From Burkholderiales bacterium (GTDB lineage: Bacteria; Pseudomonadota; Gammaproteobacteria; Burkholderiales; Burkholderiaceae_E), in the NCBI GenBank assembly GCA_026399835.1, contig JAPLQE010000015.1, forward strand, positions 18,953 through 82,952: a DNA stretch of 64,000 bases, given 5' to 3'. The stretch's first letter is position 1. Each line of letters begins with the position of its first letter. The position numbers were made by a program, and so were the translations under genes. Positions 9,092 to 18,545 of the stretch are shown piece after piece. Below the pieces are notes generated by a model, which saw only the letters and a list, made by a program, of their open reading frames with translations, had not been told where the DNA came from and made no database searches.

Positions 9092-10480
9092 ATGACCCGC
9101 ACCCATGACGACAACGTCCGCCAGGACGTGCGCAACCTGCTGCATCCGTACACGCCGCTCGACAAGATCGCGGTGACCGGACCGATGGTGATCCGCAAGG
9201 GCGACGGGGTCTACGTCGAGGACGACCAGGGCCGGCGCTACCTCGAGGGCATGGCCGGGCTGTGGTGCACCGCGCTCGGCTTCTCCGAGCAGCGCCTCGT
9301 CGACGCCGCGATCCGCCAGATGCGCGACCTGCCCTACTACCAGATCTTCGCCGGCCGCTCGAACGAGCCCTCGATCGAGCTGTCCGAGCGGCTGCTGTCG
9401 ATGACGCGCCACCTCGGCATGGACAAGGCGCTCTACGCGAACTCCGGCTCCGAGGCCAACGACGCCGCGGTCAAGGTCATCTGGTACTACTTCAACGCGC
9501 TCGGGCAACCGCAGAAGAAGAAGCTGATCGCCCGCGAGCGCGGCTACCACGGCGTGACCGTGATGACCGCGAGCCTCACCGGCCTGGCCGGCAACCATGC
9601 CGACTTCGACCTGCCGATCGGCCGCGTGCTGCGCACCGGCTGCCCGAGCGCCTACCACTACGCCCGGCCCGGCGAGACCGAAGCGCAGCTGGTCGACCGG
9701 CTGATGGAGGAGCTCGAGGCGCTAATCGCGCGCGAGGGCGCCGACACCATCGCCGCGTTCTTCGCCGAGCCGGTGCAGGGCGCGGGCGGCGTGATCGTGC
9801 CGCCCGAGCACTACTTCCCGAAGCTGCAGGCGGTGCTCAAGAAGCACGGGATCCTGCTGGTCGCCGACGAGGTGATCACCGGCTTCGGGCGCACCGGCAA
9901 CCTGTTCGGCTGCGACACCTATGCGATCCGGCCCGACATCATGACCGTCGCCAAGGCGCTGTCCGGCTCGTACATGCCGATCTCGGCGACGCTGCTGTCG
10001 GCGCCGATCTACGAAGGCCTGGTCGAGGGCAGCAAGCGCAACGGCTCGTTCGCGCACGGCGTGACCTACGCCGGCCACCCGGTCGCTTCCGCGGTGGCGG
10101 TCGAGGCGCTGAAGATCTACGAGGAGCGCGACATCGCCGGGCAGGTGCGCGCGGTGTCGCCGCGCTTCCTCGCCCGGCTGCACGCGCTCGACGCGCATCC
10201 GCTGGTCGCCGGCGCCCGCGGCGTGGGCCTGATCGGGGCGATCGAGCTGGTCCGCGACAAGGACTCGCGCGCGCCCTTCGATCCGACGAGCGGCGTGCAG
10301 GCACGGCTCGCCGAGGCGGTGCTGGAGGAAGGCCTGATCACGCGCGCGCTGCGCGACACGGTGGCGCTGTGCCCGCCACTCATCATCACCGAACCGCAGG
10401 TCGACGAGATGTTCGACAAGTTCGAGCGGGCGCTGCAGACGACGCTCGGGTTCGCACGTGCGAAGGCGCTCGTCGACTGA
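9092..10480 (+). CDS. Class III PLP-dependent aminotransferase (omega-amino acid/diamine type)
   Basis: A 462-residue cytoplasmic transaminase. Lys288 in TVAKALSGSY is the expected PLP Schiff-base lysine and Asp259 in LLVADEVITGFGRTG the pyridine-nitrogen aspartate. The N-terminal LLHPYTPLDKIAVTGPMVIRKGDGVYVEDDQGRRYLEGMAGLWC is close to bacterial omega-amino acid:pyruvate and putrescine:pyruvate transaminases. ATG 9092 is preceded by GGAGCGAACCG. The deacetylase-like gene follows after 16 bases, so the pair probably forms one transcript. Polyamine or beta-alanine-type amines are likely substrates. Confidence 0.93.
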   Translation: MTRTHDDNVRQDVRNLLHPYTPLDKIAVTGPMVIRKGDGVYVEDDQGRRYLEGMAGLWCTALGFSEQRLVDAAIRQMRDLPYYQIFAGRSNEPSIELSERLLSMTRHLGMDKALYANSGSEANDAAVKVIWYYFNALGQPQKKKLIARERGYHGVTVMTASLTGLAGNHADFDLPIGRVLRTGCPSAYHYARPGETEAQLVDRLMEELEALIAREGADTIAAFFAEPVQGAGGVIVPPEHYFPKLQAVLKKHGILLVADEVITGFGRTGNLFGCDTYAIRPDIMTVAKALSGSYMPISATLLSAPIYEGLVEGSKRNGSFAHGVTYAGHPVASAVAVEALKIYEERDIAGQVRAVSPRFLARLHALDAHPLVAGARGVGLIGAIELVRDKDSRAPFDPTSGVQARLAEAVLEEGLITRALRDTVALCPPLIITEPQVDEMFDKFERALQTTLGFARAKALVD

Positions 10481-10496
10481 CTTGGGGGTGCCCGGG

Positions 10497-11534
10497 ATGA
10501 AGGTCTTCCACTCCGATGCGCAGGCCGGCCACGCGCCGCGGGGCTACGCGATCGGCGGCGAGGTCGTGGCGGCGCGGGAGACGCCCGAGCGTATCGACGC
10601 GCTCCTCGCGGCGCTTCGCGGCGCCGGCCATGCCGTGCTCGCGCCGAGCGCCCACGGGATCGAGCCGCTTCGCCGGCTGCACACCGACGACTACCTCGAG
10701 TTCCTGCGGACCGCGCACGCGCGCTGGAGGGAGACCTTCCCGAGCGGCCCACGCAGCGAGTGGGTGCTGCCCTACGCCTTCCCGAACCGGCACATGGACG
10801 CCCGGCCGGGCAGCGTGCTCGGGCAGGCCGGCTGGCATCTGTCCAGCACGACGGTACCGATCGGTGCCGGCACCTGGGCCGCGATCCAGGGCGCGGCCGA
10901 CTGCGCGCTCGACGGCGCCGACGCGCTGCTCGCCGGCGATCGGGAGGCCTATGCGCTGTGCCGGCCTCCGGGCCACCACGCCTACGCCGACGTCGGCGCG
11001 GGCTTCTGCTACGTGAACAACGCGGCGGTGGCGGCCGAGCGGATCGCGCCCACGCGGGGTCGCGTCGCGATCCTGGACGTCGACGTCCACCACGGCAACG
11101 GCACGCAGGGCCTCTTCTACGAGCGCGCAGATGTCCTGTTCGTGTCGGTGCACGCCGACCCGGACGCCGGCTTCCCGTTCTTCGCAGGCCGCAGCGACGA
11201 GACCGGTCGTGGCGCCGGGGCGGGCTTCAACCTGAACCTGCCGCTGCCCGCCGGGACGAAGGACGCGGGCTGGCTCGACGCGGTCGGCACGGCCGCGGCC
11301 GCGGTCCGCCGCTTCGATCCGGCCGCGCTGGTCGTCTCGCTGGGGTTCGACGCATTCGAGCGCGACCCCTCGGCGCTGCTCGCGGTCAGCACCGAGGCGT
11401 TCCGCGCCTGCGGCCGCACGGTCGGCGCGCTCGGTCTGCAGACGCTGCTGGTGCAGGAAGGCGGCTACGCGGTCGACGCGCTGGGCACGAACCTGCTGGC
11501 TTTCCTCGACGGATTCCGGGGCGCGCGACGCTGA
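10497..11534 (+). CDS. Histone-deacetylase-family amidohydrolase, probably acetylpolyamine deacetylase
   Basis: A 345-residue zinc hydrolase of the arginase/deacetylase fold. The catalytic His pair is in CRPPGHHAYAD (His160, His161). Zinc ligands are expected at Asp196 and His198 in DVDVHHGNGTQ and at Asp285 in SLGFDAFERDP. The transition-state tyrosine is Tyr324 in QEGGYAV. The segment GAGTWAAIQGAADCALDGADALLAG is typical of bacterial acetylpolyamine amidohydrolases. Start ATG 10497 comes after a GGGGG-rich ribosome site. Following a transaminase, it would free acetylated polyamines for transamination. The substrate is inferred from context. Confidence 0.9.
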   Translation: MKVFHSDAQAGHAPRGYAIGGEVVAARETPERIDALLAALRGAGHAVLAPSAHGIEPLRRLHTDDYLEFLRTAHARWRETFPSGPRSEWVLPYAFPNRHMDARPGSVLGQAGWHLSSTTVPIGAGTWAAIQGAADCALDGADALLAGDREAYALCRPPGHHAYADVGAGFCYVNNAAVAAERIAPTRGRVAILDVDVHHGNGTQGLFYERADVLFVSVHADPDAGFPFFAGRSDETGRGAGAGFNLNLPLPAGTKDAGWLDAVGTAAAAVRRFDPAALVVSLGFDAFERDPSALLAVSTEAFRACGRTVGALGLQTLLVQEGGYAVDALGTNLLAFLDGFRGARR

Positions 11535-11553
11535 GGCCTGGCCGGGCCCGCGC

Positions 11554-12990
11554 TCAGAACCGCAGCTCCGACGACAGCATCAGCGCAAATCCGTCGGCGT
11601 CGAGGCCGTTCGCGTAGACGGTGCGCCGCCAGGTGCCTTCGATCGCCAGCGTCGTCTTCGGGCTCGGGTCCCAGAACAGGTTCGAGAACAGCGTGCGGTT
11701 GCTCGCGATGCCGCTGCCGGCGAGGTCCGCAGCGTCGGCGCGGTCGATTCCGTAGCCCGCGTGCGAGTGCAGGGTCGGTGTCCACCACCATGCCAATTCG
11801 CCCCAGCCGCCGCGGCTGCCGATCGCACGCCGCGTCGTACCCACAGTCTGGAAGATCGCACCGAGGTACGGGCCCAGCGCACGGCCCTGGTACAGCTCGC
11901 CCTGCAGCCCGAACTGCCGGCCGATCCGCAGCCCACCCTCGAGCGCCACGCCAGACAGACGCGTTTCGTAGGGCACGAACGCGCCACCGGTGCTGAACGT
12001 CCGGAACTCGCCGGTCACGCCGGACAGCCCCAGCTCCCACTTCGGCCAGGGCACCCACGAGCCCTCGCCGCGCGGCGCGCCCGAGGTGTAGGCCACCCGG
12101 CCCTCGAGATTCGGGACGCCGGTGTTCTCCGTCGACGCGAGCGTCGGCGGCTTGATGTTCGACGGCAACGCGTCGGCGACCGCGGCCTGCAGCGTCAGCT
12201 GGTCGGCCCCCCAGGCCACGAGGCGCTCGGCCCGCAGTTGCGGCTTGAACGAATTGCCAGGGTTGCCGCTGCCCGCGAACGCCGACATCCGGTCGACCAT
12301 CGTCGGAATCCGCGGGCTGAAGACGTCCATCTGCAGGCCGGCGGCGAAGCGCGTGTCGCGGCTCGTCGCATCGACGTAGGCGAAGCCCGGGTAGAAGCCG
12401 TACTGGCCCGAGAACACGTTGCCGTCGAACAGGTAGCCGTAGATCGCGCCGCCGAGCCGGAACTCGCCGAGCTGCGCGCCTTCCACGCCGATGTAGAGGG
12501 ACGACAGCCGCGCGTCGATCTTCGTCGTGCCGTCGCGCACGCCCGGCAGCGACGGCAGGACCAGGAACGGCGTCGCGTCGGGCTGCATCCGCGCGGTGGT
12601 CGTGGTGACCGTGGTGCGCAGCGCACCGCCCAGCGTCACCTTCATGCCATCGAAGCGGGAGCGGACCGGCTCGGGCTCGGGCGGCGCCGCGGCGCGCCCC
12701 GGCTCGCCCGCAGCGGGCGCGGGGGCGCCGGCGGCCGCGGGCGCCGCGACTGTCCCCGCCCGCCCGGCCAGCGCCTCGAGCTGGCGCGCCTGCTCGTCGA
12801 GCCGTGCCCGCTGCTCGCGCAGTTCGCGCTCCTGGGCGTCGAGTCGCGCCCGCTGCTCGGCGATCCGCGCGCGCAACGCCTCGAGCTCCTGCTCCGGCCC
12901 CGTCGCGAGCGCGGCCGACGCGGTACAGGCGAGCACCGCCACGCACGCACCCCGCGCCAGCCTGGCCCGCGCGACCCACGCGGCCTTCAC
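11554..12990 (-). CDS. Outer-membrane beta-barrel protein with N-terminal coiled coil
   Basis: A 478-residue protein. Residues 1-29 are a signal peptide (hydrophobic stretch ending ASAALA). Residues about 33-75 are an uninterrupted Glu/Arg/Leu/Gln heptad-like run, followed by an Ala/Pro-rich linker. From about 115 the sequence alternates polar and aromatic residues as in porins and ends ...LMLSSELRF, a terminal Phe as needed for Bam-dependent insertion. This architecture is seen in proteobacterial porin-like proteins of unknown cargo. The start overlaps the amidohydrolase stop (ATGA at 12990-12987), so it likely passes that enzyme's substrate through the outer membrane. Confidence 0.85.
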   Translation of the reverse strand: MKAAWVARARLARGACVAVLACTASAALATGPEQELEALRARIAEQRARLDAQERELREQRARLDEQARQLEALAGRAGTVAAPAAAGAPAPAAGEPGRAAAPPEPEPVRSRFDGMKVTLGGALRTTVTTTTARMQPDATPFLVLPSLPGVRDGTTKIDARLSSLYIGVEGAQLGEFRLGGAIYGYLFDGNVFSGQYGFYPGFAYVDATSRDTRFAAGLQMDVFSPRIPTMVDRMSAFAGSGNPGNSFKPQLRAERLVAWGADQLTLQAAVADALPSNIKPPTLASTENTGVPNLEGRVAYTSGAPRGEGSWVPWPKWELGLSGVTGEFRTFSTGGAFVPYETRLSGVALEGGLRIGRQFGLQGELYQGRALGPYLGAIFQTVGTTRRAIGSRGGWGELAWWWTPTLHSHAGYGIDRADAADLAGSGIASNRTLFSNLFWDPSPKTTLAIEGTWRRTVYANGLDADGFALMLSSELRF

Positions 12991-14822
12991 TTCGCCGCGC
13001 TCCAGACTACCCTACCCTCCTTCACCGTCTGCAGCACCGGGATGTCCTTGATCGTCCGCGGCGGCACCTTCAGCGGATTCGCACCGAGGATCACCATGTC
13101 GGCGAGCTTGCCGGGCTCCAGCGTCCCCTTGGTCTTCTCCTCCTTGATCTGCCAGGCGGCCATCTCGGTCACCGCCTTCAGCGCGATGTACGGGGAGACC
13201 CGCTCGTCCGGGCCGACGACCCGGCCGCTGGCGGCGATGCGGTTCACGCCGGCGTCGACCAGCGCCAGGATCCACGGCTGCGGAGACACCGGGGCATCGT
13301 GCGAGAAGGTGAACGGCAGCTGCTTGCGCGACAGGGTCCCCGCGGCGAGCGCCGTGGTGCCGCGGGCGGCGCCCCACAGCCGCAGCACCGCATCGCCGCC
13401 GGTCACGATCGAGCTGGTGAGGAAGCTGGGCACTGCGCCCACCGACTTCAGCCGCGCGATCTGGTCGGGTCGCATGTAGGCGCCGTGCACGAACACCGGC
13501 CGGTGGTCGGCCGGCCCGTGCCGGGCGATCGCTCGGTCGATCGCGCGCAGCGCCTGGTCGACCGCGGCGTCGCCGTTCATGTGCAGGTTCATCTGCACCC
13601 CGGTCTTCCAATACCGGTCGAACGCCGCCTGCACCACCTCGTCCGGGATCTGCTGGAAGCCCGTGTAGGTGCCGGTCTTGCCCGGCGGATTGGTGGTGTA
13701 CGGTTCCGAGAACCACGCGGTGTCGACGCTGCCGTCCAGCCAGAACTTCACGCCCCCGAGGCGCACGCGGTTCACGTAGCGCTGGTCGAGGTCGGGCCGC
13801 ACCGCGAGCAGGCGCTCGCGCATCCCGCCCCCTGACGCGAGCGCCTGGTCGACCAGCGCGCGCTGCCGCCCGTCGGCGGCATCGCCGGTCGGCACGGGGT
13901 AGTCACGACGGACCTGCCGGGCGACCTCGGCCGCCTTGTCGACCGTACTGTCCTTCGCGCACACGTACAGGTCGATCGGCAGCAGCTGCCGATCGATCGC
14001 ATTGCGTACCAGGTCGAAGTCGTCGTCGCCCAGGCCGAGCCCGCACTCCATCGCCGTCGTCTGGCCGTAGCTCATCCACAGCCGCGAGGCGTCGACCGCG
14101 ACGCGGTCGGCGAGTTCGCCGGTGAACGGGGGCCGCAGCTTGCGCACCGCGTTGAGCGCGGTCTCCTCCATCGGCCCGGCGAGCGAGCGGCCGTCGGCCT
14201 TGCGCGTGAAGCTGCCGCCCTCCGGATCGGGCGTGGACCCGTCGATGCCGGCAGCCCTGAACGCCGCCGAGTTGCCGGCGCCGAGGTGGCCCGAGCTGTC
14301 GACGACAAGCACCGGCCGACCGGTCGCCACCGAGTCGAGCTCCTCGACGGTCGGCGCCCGGTTCTCCTTCAGGCTGCGGCTGAGGTAGCCGAAGCCGACG
14401 ATCCACGCACCCTCGGGTACCTTCGCCGCATGCGCCTTCATCCGAGCCAGCAGCTCGGCCACGTCGACCGAACCGAACAGGTCGGCGTCCATCAGGTTCT
14501 TGCCGGTGTACACGAAGTGCCCGTGGGCGTCGATGAAGCCGGGCAGCAGCGTTCGCCCCTTCAGATCCACCAGTTCGGTGGACGGGCCTCGCAGCCGCAT
14601 CGCGCCTGCCTTCTGGCCGACGTAGGCGATCTTCCCGTCGCGAACCGCGAGCGCCTGAACGTAAGTCGGCCGAGGCCCCTTCATCGTGAGGATGTCGCCA
14701 CCGACGTAGATCGTCTGCGCGGGCTGCGCGCGCACCGCGGCGGTTGCGAGTGTGGCGGTCACGGCGACGAGCGCCGCGGCAACGGCGCGTCGCGCGCCGT
14801 GTTCGGGGGACGGGAGGGGCAT
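12987..14822 (-). CDS. Exported amidohydrolase of the YtcJ type
   Basis: A 611-residue metal-dependent hydrolase. The start is taken at ATG 14822, giving a signal peptide (RRAVAAALVAVTATLATAAVRAQ, to about residue 35), so it acts in the periplasm. The early metal-binding HxH is in LPGFIDAHGHFVYTG. The VGFGYLSRSLKENRAPTVEELDSVATGRPVLV and LDGSVDTAWFSEPY segments and the late FSHDAPVSPQPWILALVDAGVNR region are YtcJ-like. Substrates of this group are mostly unknown amides or cyclic amides. It is coupled to the barrel gene downstream and lies next to a peptide-type ABC importer. Confidence 0.88.
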   Translation of the reverse strand: MPLPSPEHGARRAVAAALVAVTATLATAAVRAQPAQTIYVGGDILTMKGPRPTYVQALAVRDGKIAYVGQKAGAMRLRGPSTELVDLKGRTLLPGFIDAHGHFVYTGKNLMDADLFGSVDVAELLARMKAHAAKVPEGAWIVGFGYLSRSLKENRAPTVEELDSVATGRPVLVVDSSGHLGAGNSAAFRAAGIDGSTPDPEGGSFTRKADGRSLAGPMEETALNAVRKLRPPFTGELADRVAVDASRLWMSYGQTTAMECGLGLGDDDFDLVRNAIDRQLLPIDLYVCAKDSTVDKAAEVARQVRRDYPVPTGDAADGRQRALVDQALASGGGMRERLLAVRPDLDQRYVNRVRLGGVKFWLDGSVDTAWFSEPYTTNPPGKTGTYTGFQQIPDEVVQAAFDRYWKTGVQMNLHMNGDAAVDQALRAIDRAIARHGPADHRPVFVHGAYMRPDQIARLKSVGAVPSFLTSSIVTGGDAVLRLWGAARGTTALAAGTLSRKQLPFTFSHDAPVSPQPWILALVDAGVNRIAASGRVVGPDERVSPYIALKAVTEMAAWQIKEEKTKGTLEPGKLADMVILGANPLKVPPRTIKDIPVLQTVKEGRVVWSAAK

Positions 14823-15006
14823 CGGGCACTCCGTGGCGGCAGCTGCGACCGGCGAATCGACATCGCCGGCCGGCGAAAAAGATCCTTTTCCGCAGAGGCT
14901 ACCACCCTCGACCAGCCAGGATCGTGACGCTTCGGACACTCTCCGGCGCCCGAACGCGACGAACAGCCGCGTGCCCGAGGTGAGCGCACGACGCGCCAGG
15001 GCGCGG

Positions 15007-15915
15007 TCAGCCCCGCTGCGCCATCTTCGGATCGAGGGTGTCGCGCAGCCCGTCGCCCAGCACGTTGACCGCGAGCACGGTGAGCGCGAGGCAGGCGCCG
15101 GGGAAGAAGATCACGTGCGGATGGACGCGGAACAGCGCGCGACCCTCGGCGATAATGTTCCCCCAGCTCGGGATCTCCGGCGGGATGCCCACGCCGAGGA
15201 AGGACAGCGCAGCCTCGGCGAGCATCGCCGACGCGCAGACGAAGGTGCCCTGCACGATCAGCGGCGACACCGTGTTCGGCAGCACGTGCCGCCACAGCAG
15301 CTTGAGCGGCGCCGTGCCGACGGTGACCGCGGCCTCGACGTAGGGCTCTTCGCGCACCGACAGCACCACCGAGCGCACCAGCCGCACCACCCGAGGCACG
15401 TCGGGCACGACGATCGCCAGGATCACGGTGACGAGACCGCCCCCCCAGATCCCCACCAGCGCGATCGCGAGCAGGATGCCCGGGATCGCCATCAGCCCGT
15501 CCATCACCCGCATCACCGGCCCGTCGAGGCGACGCCACCAGCCGGCCGCCAGGCCGATCGCCAGCCCGATCGACACCGACAGCAGCGCGACCGTCAGGCC
15601 CACCACCAGCGACACGCGCGCGCCATAGGCCACGCGGCTCCAGACGTCGCGCCCGAGGTGGTCGGTGCCGAAGCGGGCGACGCGTTCACCGGTCTCGCCG
15701 TCGTCGCGCAGCACTTCGACCACCTGCCCCGGCTTCGCGTTGCGCACCGACGGGTCGAGCTCGGCCGGGTCGACCGTGTCGAGCCAAGGGGCGAGCAGCG
15801 CCATCGCGACGACGAGCGCGAGCACCGCGGTGCCGGCGATCACGCCCTTGTGCCGCAGCGCGATGCGCCAGCGGGACGGACGGGACGCGGTCGGCACGGC
15901 CGCCTCGGTCGCCAC
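15007..15915 (-). CDS. Dpp/Opp-type ABC transporter permease (DppC-like)
   Basis: A 302-residue inner-membrane permease. It has the N-terminal transmembrane segment (GVIAGTAVLALVVAMALLAPWL), the FGTDHLGRDVWSRVAYGARVSLVVG block characteristic of DppC/OppC, several further membrane segments, and the EAA loop near EPYVEAAVTVGTAPLKLLWRHVLPNT that docks the ATPase. It ends GDGLRDTLDPKMAQRG, typical of the subfamily. The start is GTG 15915, 8 bases after the stop of the upstream permease and behind GAGGCGGG. It pairs with the DppB-like gene. No ATPase gene is present in the operon. Confidence 0.93.
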   Translation of the reverse strand: MATEAAVPTASRPSRWRIALRHKGVIAGTAVLALVVAMALLAPWLDTVDPAELDPSVRNAKPGQVVEVLRDDGETGERVARFGTDHLGRDVWSRVAYGARVSLVVGLTVALLSVSIGLAIGLAAGWWRRLDGPVMRVMDGLMAIPGILLAIALVGIWGGGLVTVILAIVVPDVPRVVRLVRSVVLSVREEPYVEAAVTVGTAPLKLLWRHVLPNTVSPLIVQGTFVCASAMLAEAALSFLGVGIPPEIPSWGNIIAEGRALFRVHPHVIFFPGACLALTVLAVNVLGDGLRDTLDPKMAQRG

Positions 15916-15923
15916 GGCCCGCC

Positions 15924-16865
15924 TCAGTACCGGATCCGCGGGTCGAGCACCGCGTAGCCGATGTCGATCGCGAGGTTGACGAACACGTAGCCGGTGGCGA
16001 ACAGCAGGATCAGCGCCTGGATCACCGGGAAGTCGCGCGACAGCACGGCCTCGACGGTGAGCCGGCCGAGCCCCGGGATCGCGAACACGCTCTCGGTGAC
16101 CACCGCGCCGCCGATCAGTACCGCGAGCCCGATGCCCACCACCGTGAGGATCGGCACTGCCGCGTTGCGCAGCGCGTGACGGGTCAGCACGTCGCGCTCG
16201 CGCAGACCCTTCGCGCGCGCGGTGCGCACGTAGTCCTCGTTCAGGACCTCGAGCACGCTGGTGCGGGTGATCCGCGCGACCAGCGCGACGTAGACCAGCG
16301 CGAGCGTGACCGCAGGCAGCAGCAGCCGCTCGAGGAAGGGGCCGACGCCGTCGGCGATCCGCGCGTAACCCTGCACCGGCAGCCATTCGAGCTGCACCGA
16401 GAAGATCCAGACCAGCAGGTAGCCGAGCACGAACACCGGCATCGAGAAACCGGCGACCGACAGACCCATGACCGCGCGGTCGATCCAGGTGCCCTGCCGG
16501 AACGCGGCGACGACGCCGAGCGGCACCGCGACCGAGACCGCGATCGAGAGCGCCGCGAGTCCGAGCGCGAGCGTGGGCTCGAGACGCTGCGCGATCAGCT
16601 CGGCCACCGGCTTGCGAAAGAAGTAGCTCTCGCCGAGGTCGCCGCGCAGCACACCGCCCAGCCAGATGACGAACTGCGTGACGATCGGCTTCTCGAGCCC
16701 GAGCTTCTCGCGCAGCGCGGCCACCTGCTCGGGGGTGGCCGAGTCGCCGGCGATCACCGCGGCCGGATCGCCCGGCACGGCGCGCAGGATCGCGAAGACG
16801 ATCACCGCGACCACGAACAGCACCGGCACGACCGCCAGCACGCGACGGGCGACGAAGCCGATCAC
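15924..16865 (-). CDS. Dpp/Opp-type ABC transporter permease (DppB-like)
   Basis: A 313-residue permease with six expected membrane spans. The N-terminus FVARRVLAVVPVLFVVAVIVFAILRAVPGDPA is the DppB/OppB signature, including the PGDP motif after the first helix. The EAA loop is EDYVRTARAKGLRERDVLTRHALRNAAVP. The C-terminal DIGYAVLDPRIRY is typical. It lies 46 bases downstream of the binding-protein gene and directly upstream of the DppC-like gene, so binding protein, DppB and DppC form one operon. Confidence 0.95.
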   Translation of the reverse strand: MIGFVARRVLAVVPVLFVVAVIVFAILRAVPGDPAAVIAGDSATPEQVAALREKLGLEKPIVTQFVIWLGGVLRGDLGESYFFRKPVAELIAQRLEPTLALGLAALSIAVSVAVPLGVVAAFRQGTWIDRAVMGLSVAGFSMPVFVLGYLLVWIFSVQLEWLPVQGYARIADGVGPFLERLLLPAVTLALVYVALVARITRTSVLEVLNEDYVRTARAKGLRERDVLTRHALRNAAVPILTVVGIGLAVLIGGAVVTESVFAIPGLGRLTVEAVLSRDFPVIQALILLFATGYVFVNLAIDIGYAVLDPRIRY

Positions 16866-16911
16866 CGGCCCGACCCGCGCGCGCCGCCCGAACCCGCCGC
16901 AACGGCTGTCG

Positions 16912-18474
16912 TCACTTCTTCTTCAGGCCCCAGAACACCGTGAATGGCGCGTCGAAGACCTGCTCGACGTTCTTCGAGACCGCGCCCACGAAGCTCGCCT
17001 CGCCGAGGGTGACGAAGGCGACGAACTCGTTGTTGCGCTCCTGGATCTGACGCGCCAGGTCACGCTTGGCCTCCATGTCGGAGGCACGCGTGAACGCGTC
17101 GCGCAGCGACTCCATCTTGTCGTCGCAGGGCCAGCCGAGGAACGAGGTCCTGCAGTTCGTGTTCAGCATCGTCCGGCCGATGGGATCGAGCGCGTCCCGG
17201 GTGTCGTAGAACGACATGAAGAACGACCACCCGCCGTCAGCCGGCTTGTCCTTCTTGCGCAGCCGCGCGCCCATCGACTGCCAGTCCGACGGCGCGAGCT
17301 GGACCTTGAAGCCAGCGCGCTCGAGCTGCTGCTTGGCGAGCGGGCCGAGCGACGCCAGCGCGGTCACGTCGGTGGGATACGGCAGCACCACGGGGGTACC
17401 GTCGTAGCCCGCCTCCTTCAGCATCGCGGCCGCACGCTTGGCGTCGCCCTTCACCAGGTCCTTCATGCCGGCGTCGGTAGCGAGCGGGCTGCCGCAGGCG
17501 TACATCGAGCGGCACACCTTGTAGTACTTCGGGTCGCCGACGGTGCCCTTCAGGATCTGCTCCTGGCTGAGCGCGATCATCGCGGCCTGCCGGATCTTCG
17601 GGTTGTCGAAGGGCGGATGCGCGTGGTTCATCCGCGCGAAGTACTGGCCCGAGGTGAAGGGCTTCAGGAAAAGTCCCTTCTCCTTCTCGACCAGCGGCAG
17701 CAGGTCGGGCGGCACGTTCTCCACCGCATCGACCTCGCCGCGGACCAGCGCGTTGACCGCCGTCTGCGGGTCGGTGATGTTGACCCACTCCACGCGGTCG
17801 ACCATCGCGACCTTGCCGCCGGCCAGGCCCGACGGCGGCTCGGCGCGGGGCCGGTACTTCGGGTTCTTCACGTAGACCACGCGCTCGCCCGGCTTCCACT
17901 CGTCGCGCTTGAAGACGAAGGGACCGGAGCCGATGACCTGCTCGGGCTTGATCGGCTCGGCCGGGTCGGTCTCGGCGACCCGCTTCGGCATGATCAGCAG
18001 CGGCGCGAGGCTGGGCTTGGACAGCGTCTCCAGCACCAGGCCGTAGGGCTCCTTCAGGACCAGCCGAAAGGTCTTCACGTCGACCGCGTCCAGCGACGCC
18101 ACGAAGGGCGCGAGCCGCAGGCCGGTGGGATCGCGTCGGATGAAGCGCCTCACCGATGCGATGCAGTCCTCGGCCGTGACCGGCGTGCCGTCGTGCCACT
18201 CGAGGCCGTCACGCAGCCGGAAGGTCCAGGTGAGGCGATCGGCACTGACATCCCACTTCTCGGCCATCTGCGGCCGAACGGTCCCTTTCGCGTCGACCGC
18301 GAGTAGCTGGTCCCAGACCAGGTAGCCGTGGTTGCGGACGATGTACTGGGTGCTGACCGTCGGATCGAGGATCTTCAGGTCGGAATGCATCACGATCCGC
18401 ACGGTCTGCGCCGAGACCTGCTGCAGGGGCAGCGCGGCGAGCGTGACGAGCGTGGCGGCGAGCAGGCGCTTCAT
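16912..18474 (-). CDS. Periplasmic binding protein of a peptide/opine-type ABC transporter (family 5)
   Basis: A 520-residue protein. Residues 1-22 are a signal peptide (MKRLLAATLVTLAALPLQQVSA). The family-5 signature follows: AEKWDVSADRLTWTFRLRDGLEWHDGTPVTAEDCIASVRRF. Later the VDAVENVPPDLLPLVEKE, PPFDNPKIRQAAMIAL and AAAMLKEAGYDG segments match DppA/OppA. It is the first gene of the transporter operon and sits behind a promoter/palindrome at 18521-18574. The ligand may be a peptide, opine or amide later cut by the amidohydrolase or amidase nearby, which is inference from neighbours only. Confidence 0.94.
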   Translation of the reverse strand: MKRLLAATLVTLAALPLQQVSAQTVRIVMHSDLKILDPTVSTQYIVRNHGYLVWDQLLAVDAKGTVRPQMAEKWDVSADRLTWTFRLRDGLEWHDGTPVTAEDCIASVRRFIRRDPTGLRLAPFVASLDAVDVKTFRLVLKEPYGLVLETLSKPSLAPLLIMPKRVAETDPAEPIKPEQVIGSGPFVFKRDEWKPGERVVYVKNPKYRPRAEPPSGLAGGKVAMVDRVEWVNITDPQTAVNALVRGEVDAVENVPPDLLPLVEKEKGLFLKPFTSGQYFARMNHAHPPFDNPKIRQAAMIALSQEQILKGTVGDPKYYKVCRSMYACGSPLATDAGMKDLVKGDAKRAAAMLKEAGYDGTPVVLPYPTDVTALASLGPLAKQQLERAGFKVQLAPSDWQSMGARLRKKDKPADGGWSFFMSFYDTRDALDPIGRTMLNTNCRTSFLGWPCDDKMESLRDAFTRASDMEAKRDLARQIQERNNEFVAFVTLGEASFVGAVSKNVEQVFDAPFTVFWGLKKK

Positions 18475-18520
18475 CGGATCCTCCGTGCGGGGCCCGGCGA
18501 TGCAGGCGGTTCTGTATTGA

Positions 18521-18534
18521 GGAACATGTGTTCC
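18521..18534. promoter_or_regulatory. Operator-like palindrome GGAACA-N2-TGTTCC
   Basis: A perfect 6-bp inverted repeat with a 2-base centre, 47-60 bases before the ATG of the binding-protein gene and just downstream of the predicted -10 box. This placement suits a repressor site overlapping the transcription start. Compact inverted repeats of this kind are used by IclR-type and similar regulators. No matching regulator gene lies next to it. Confidence 0.5.
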
Positions 18535-18545
18535 ACTACGAGGTC

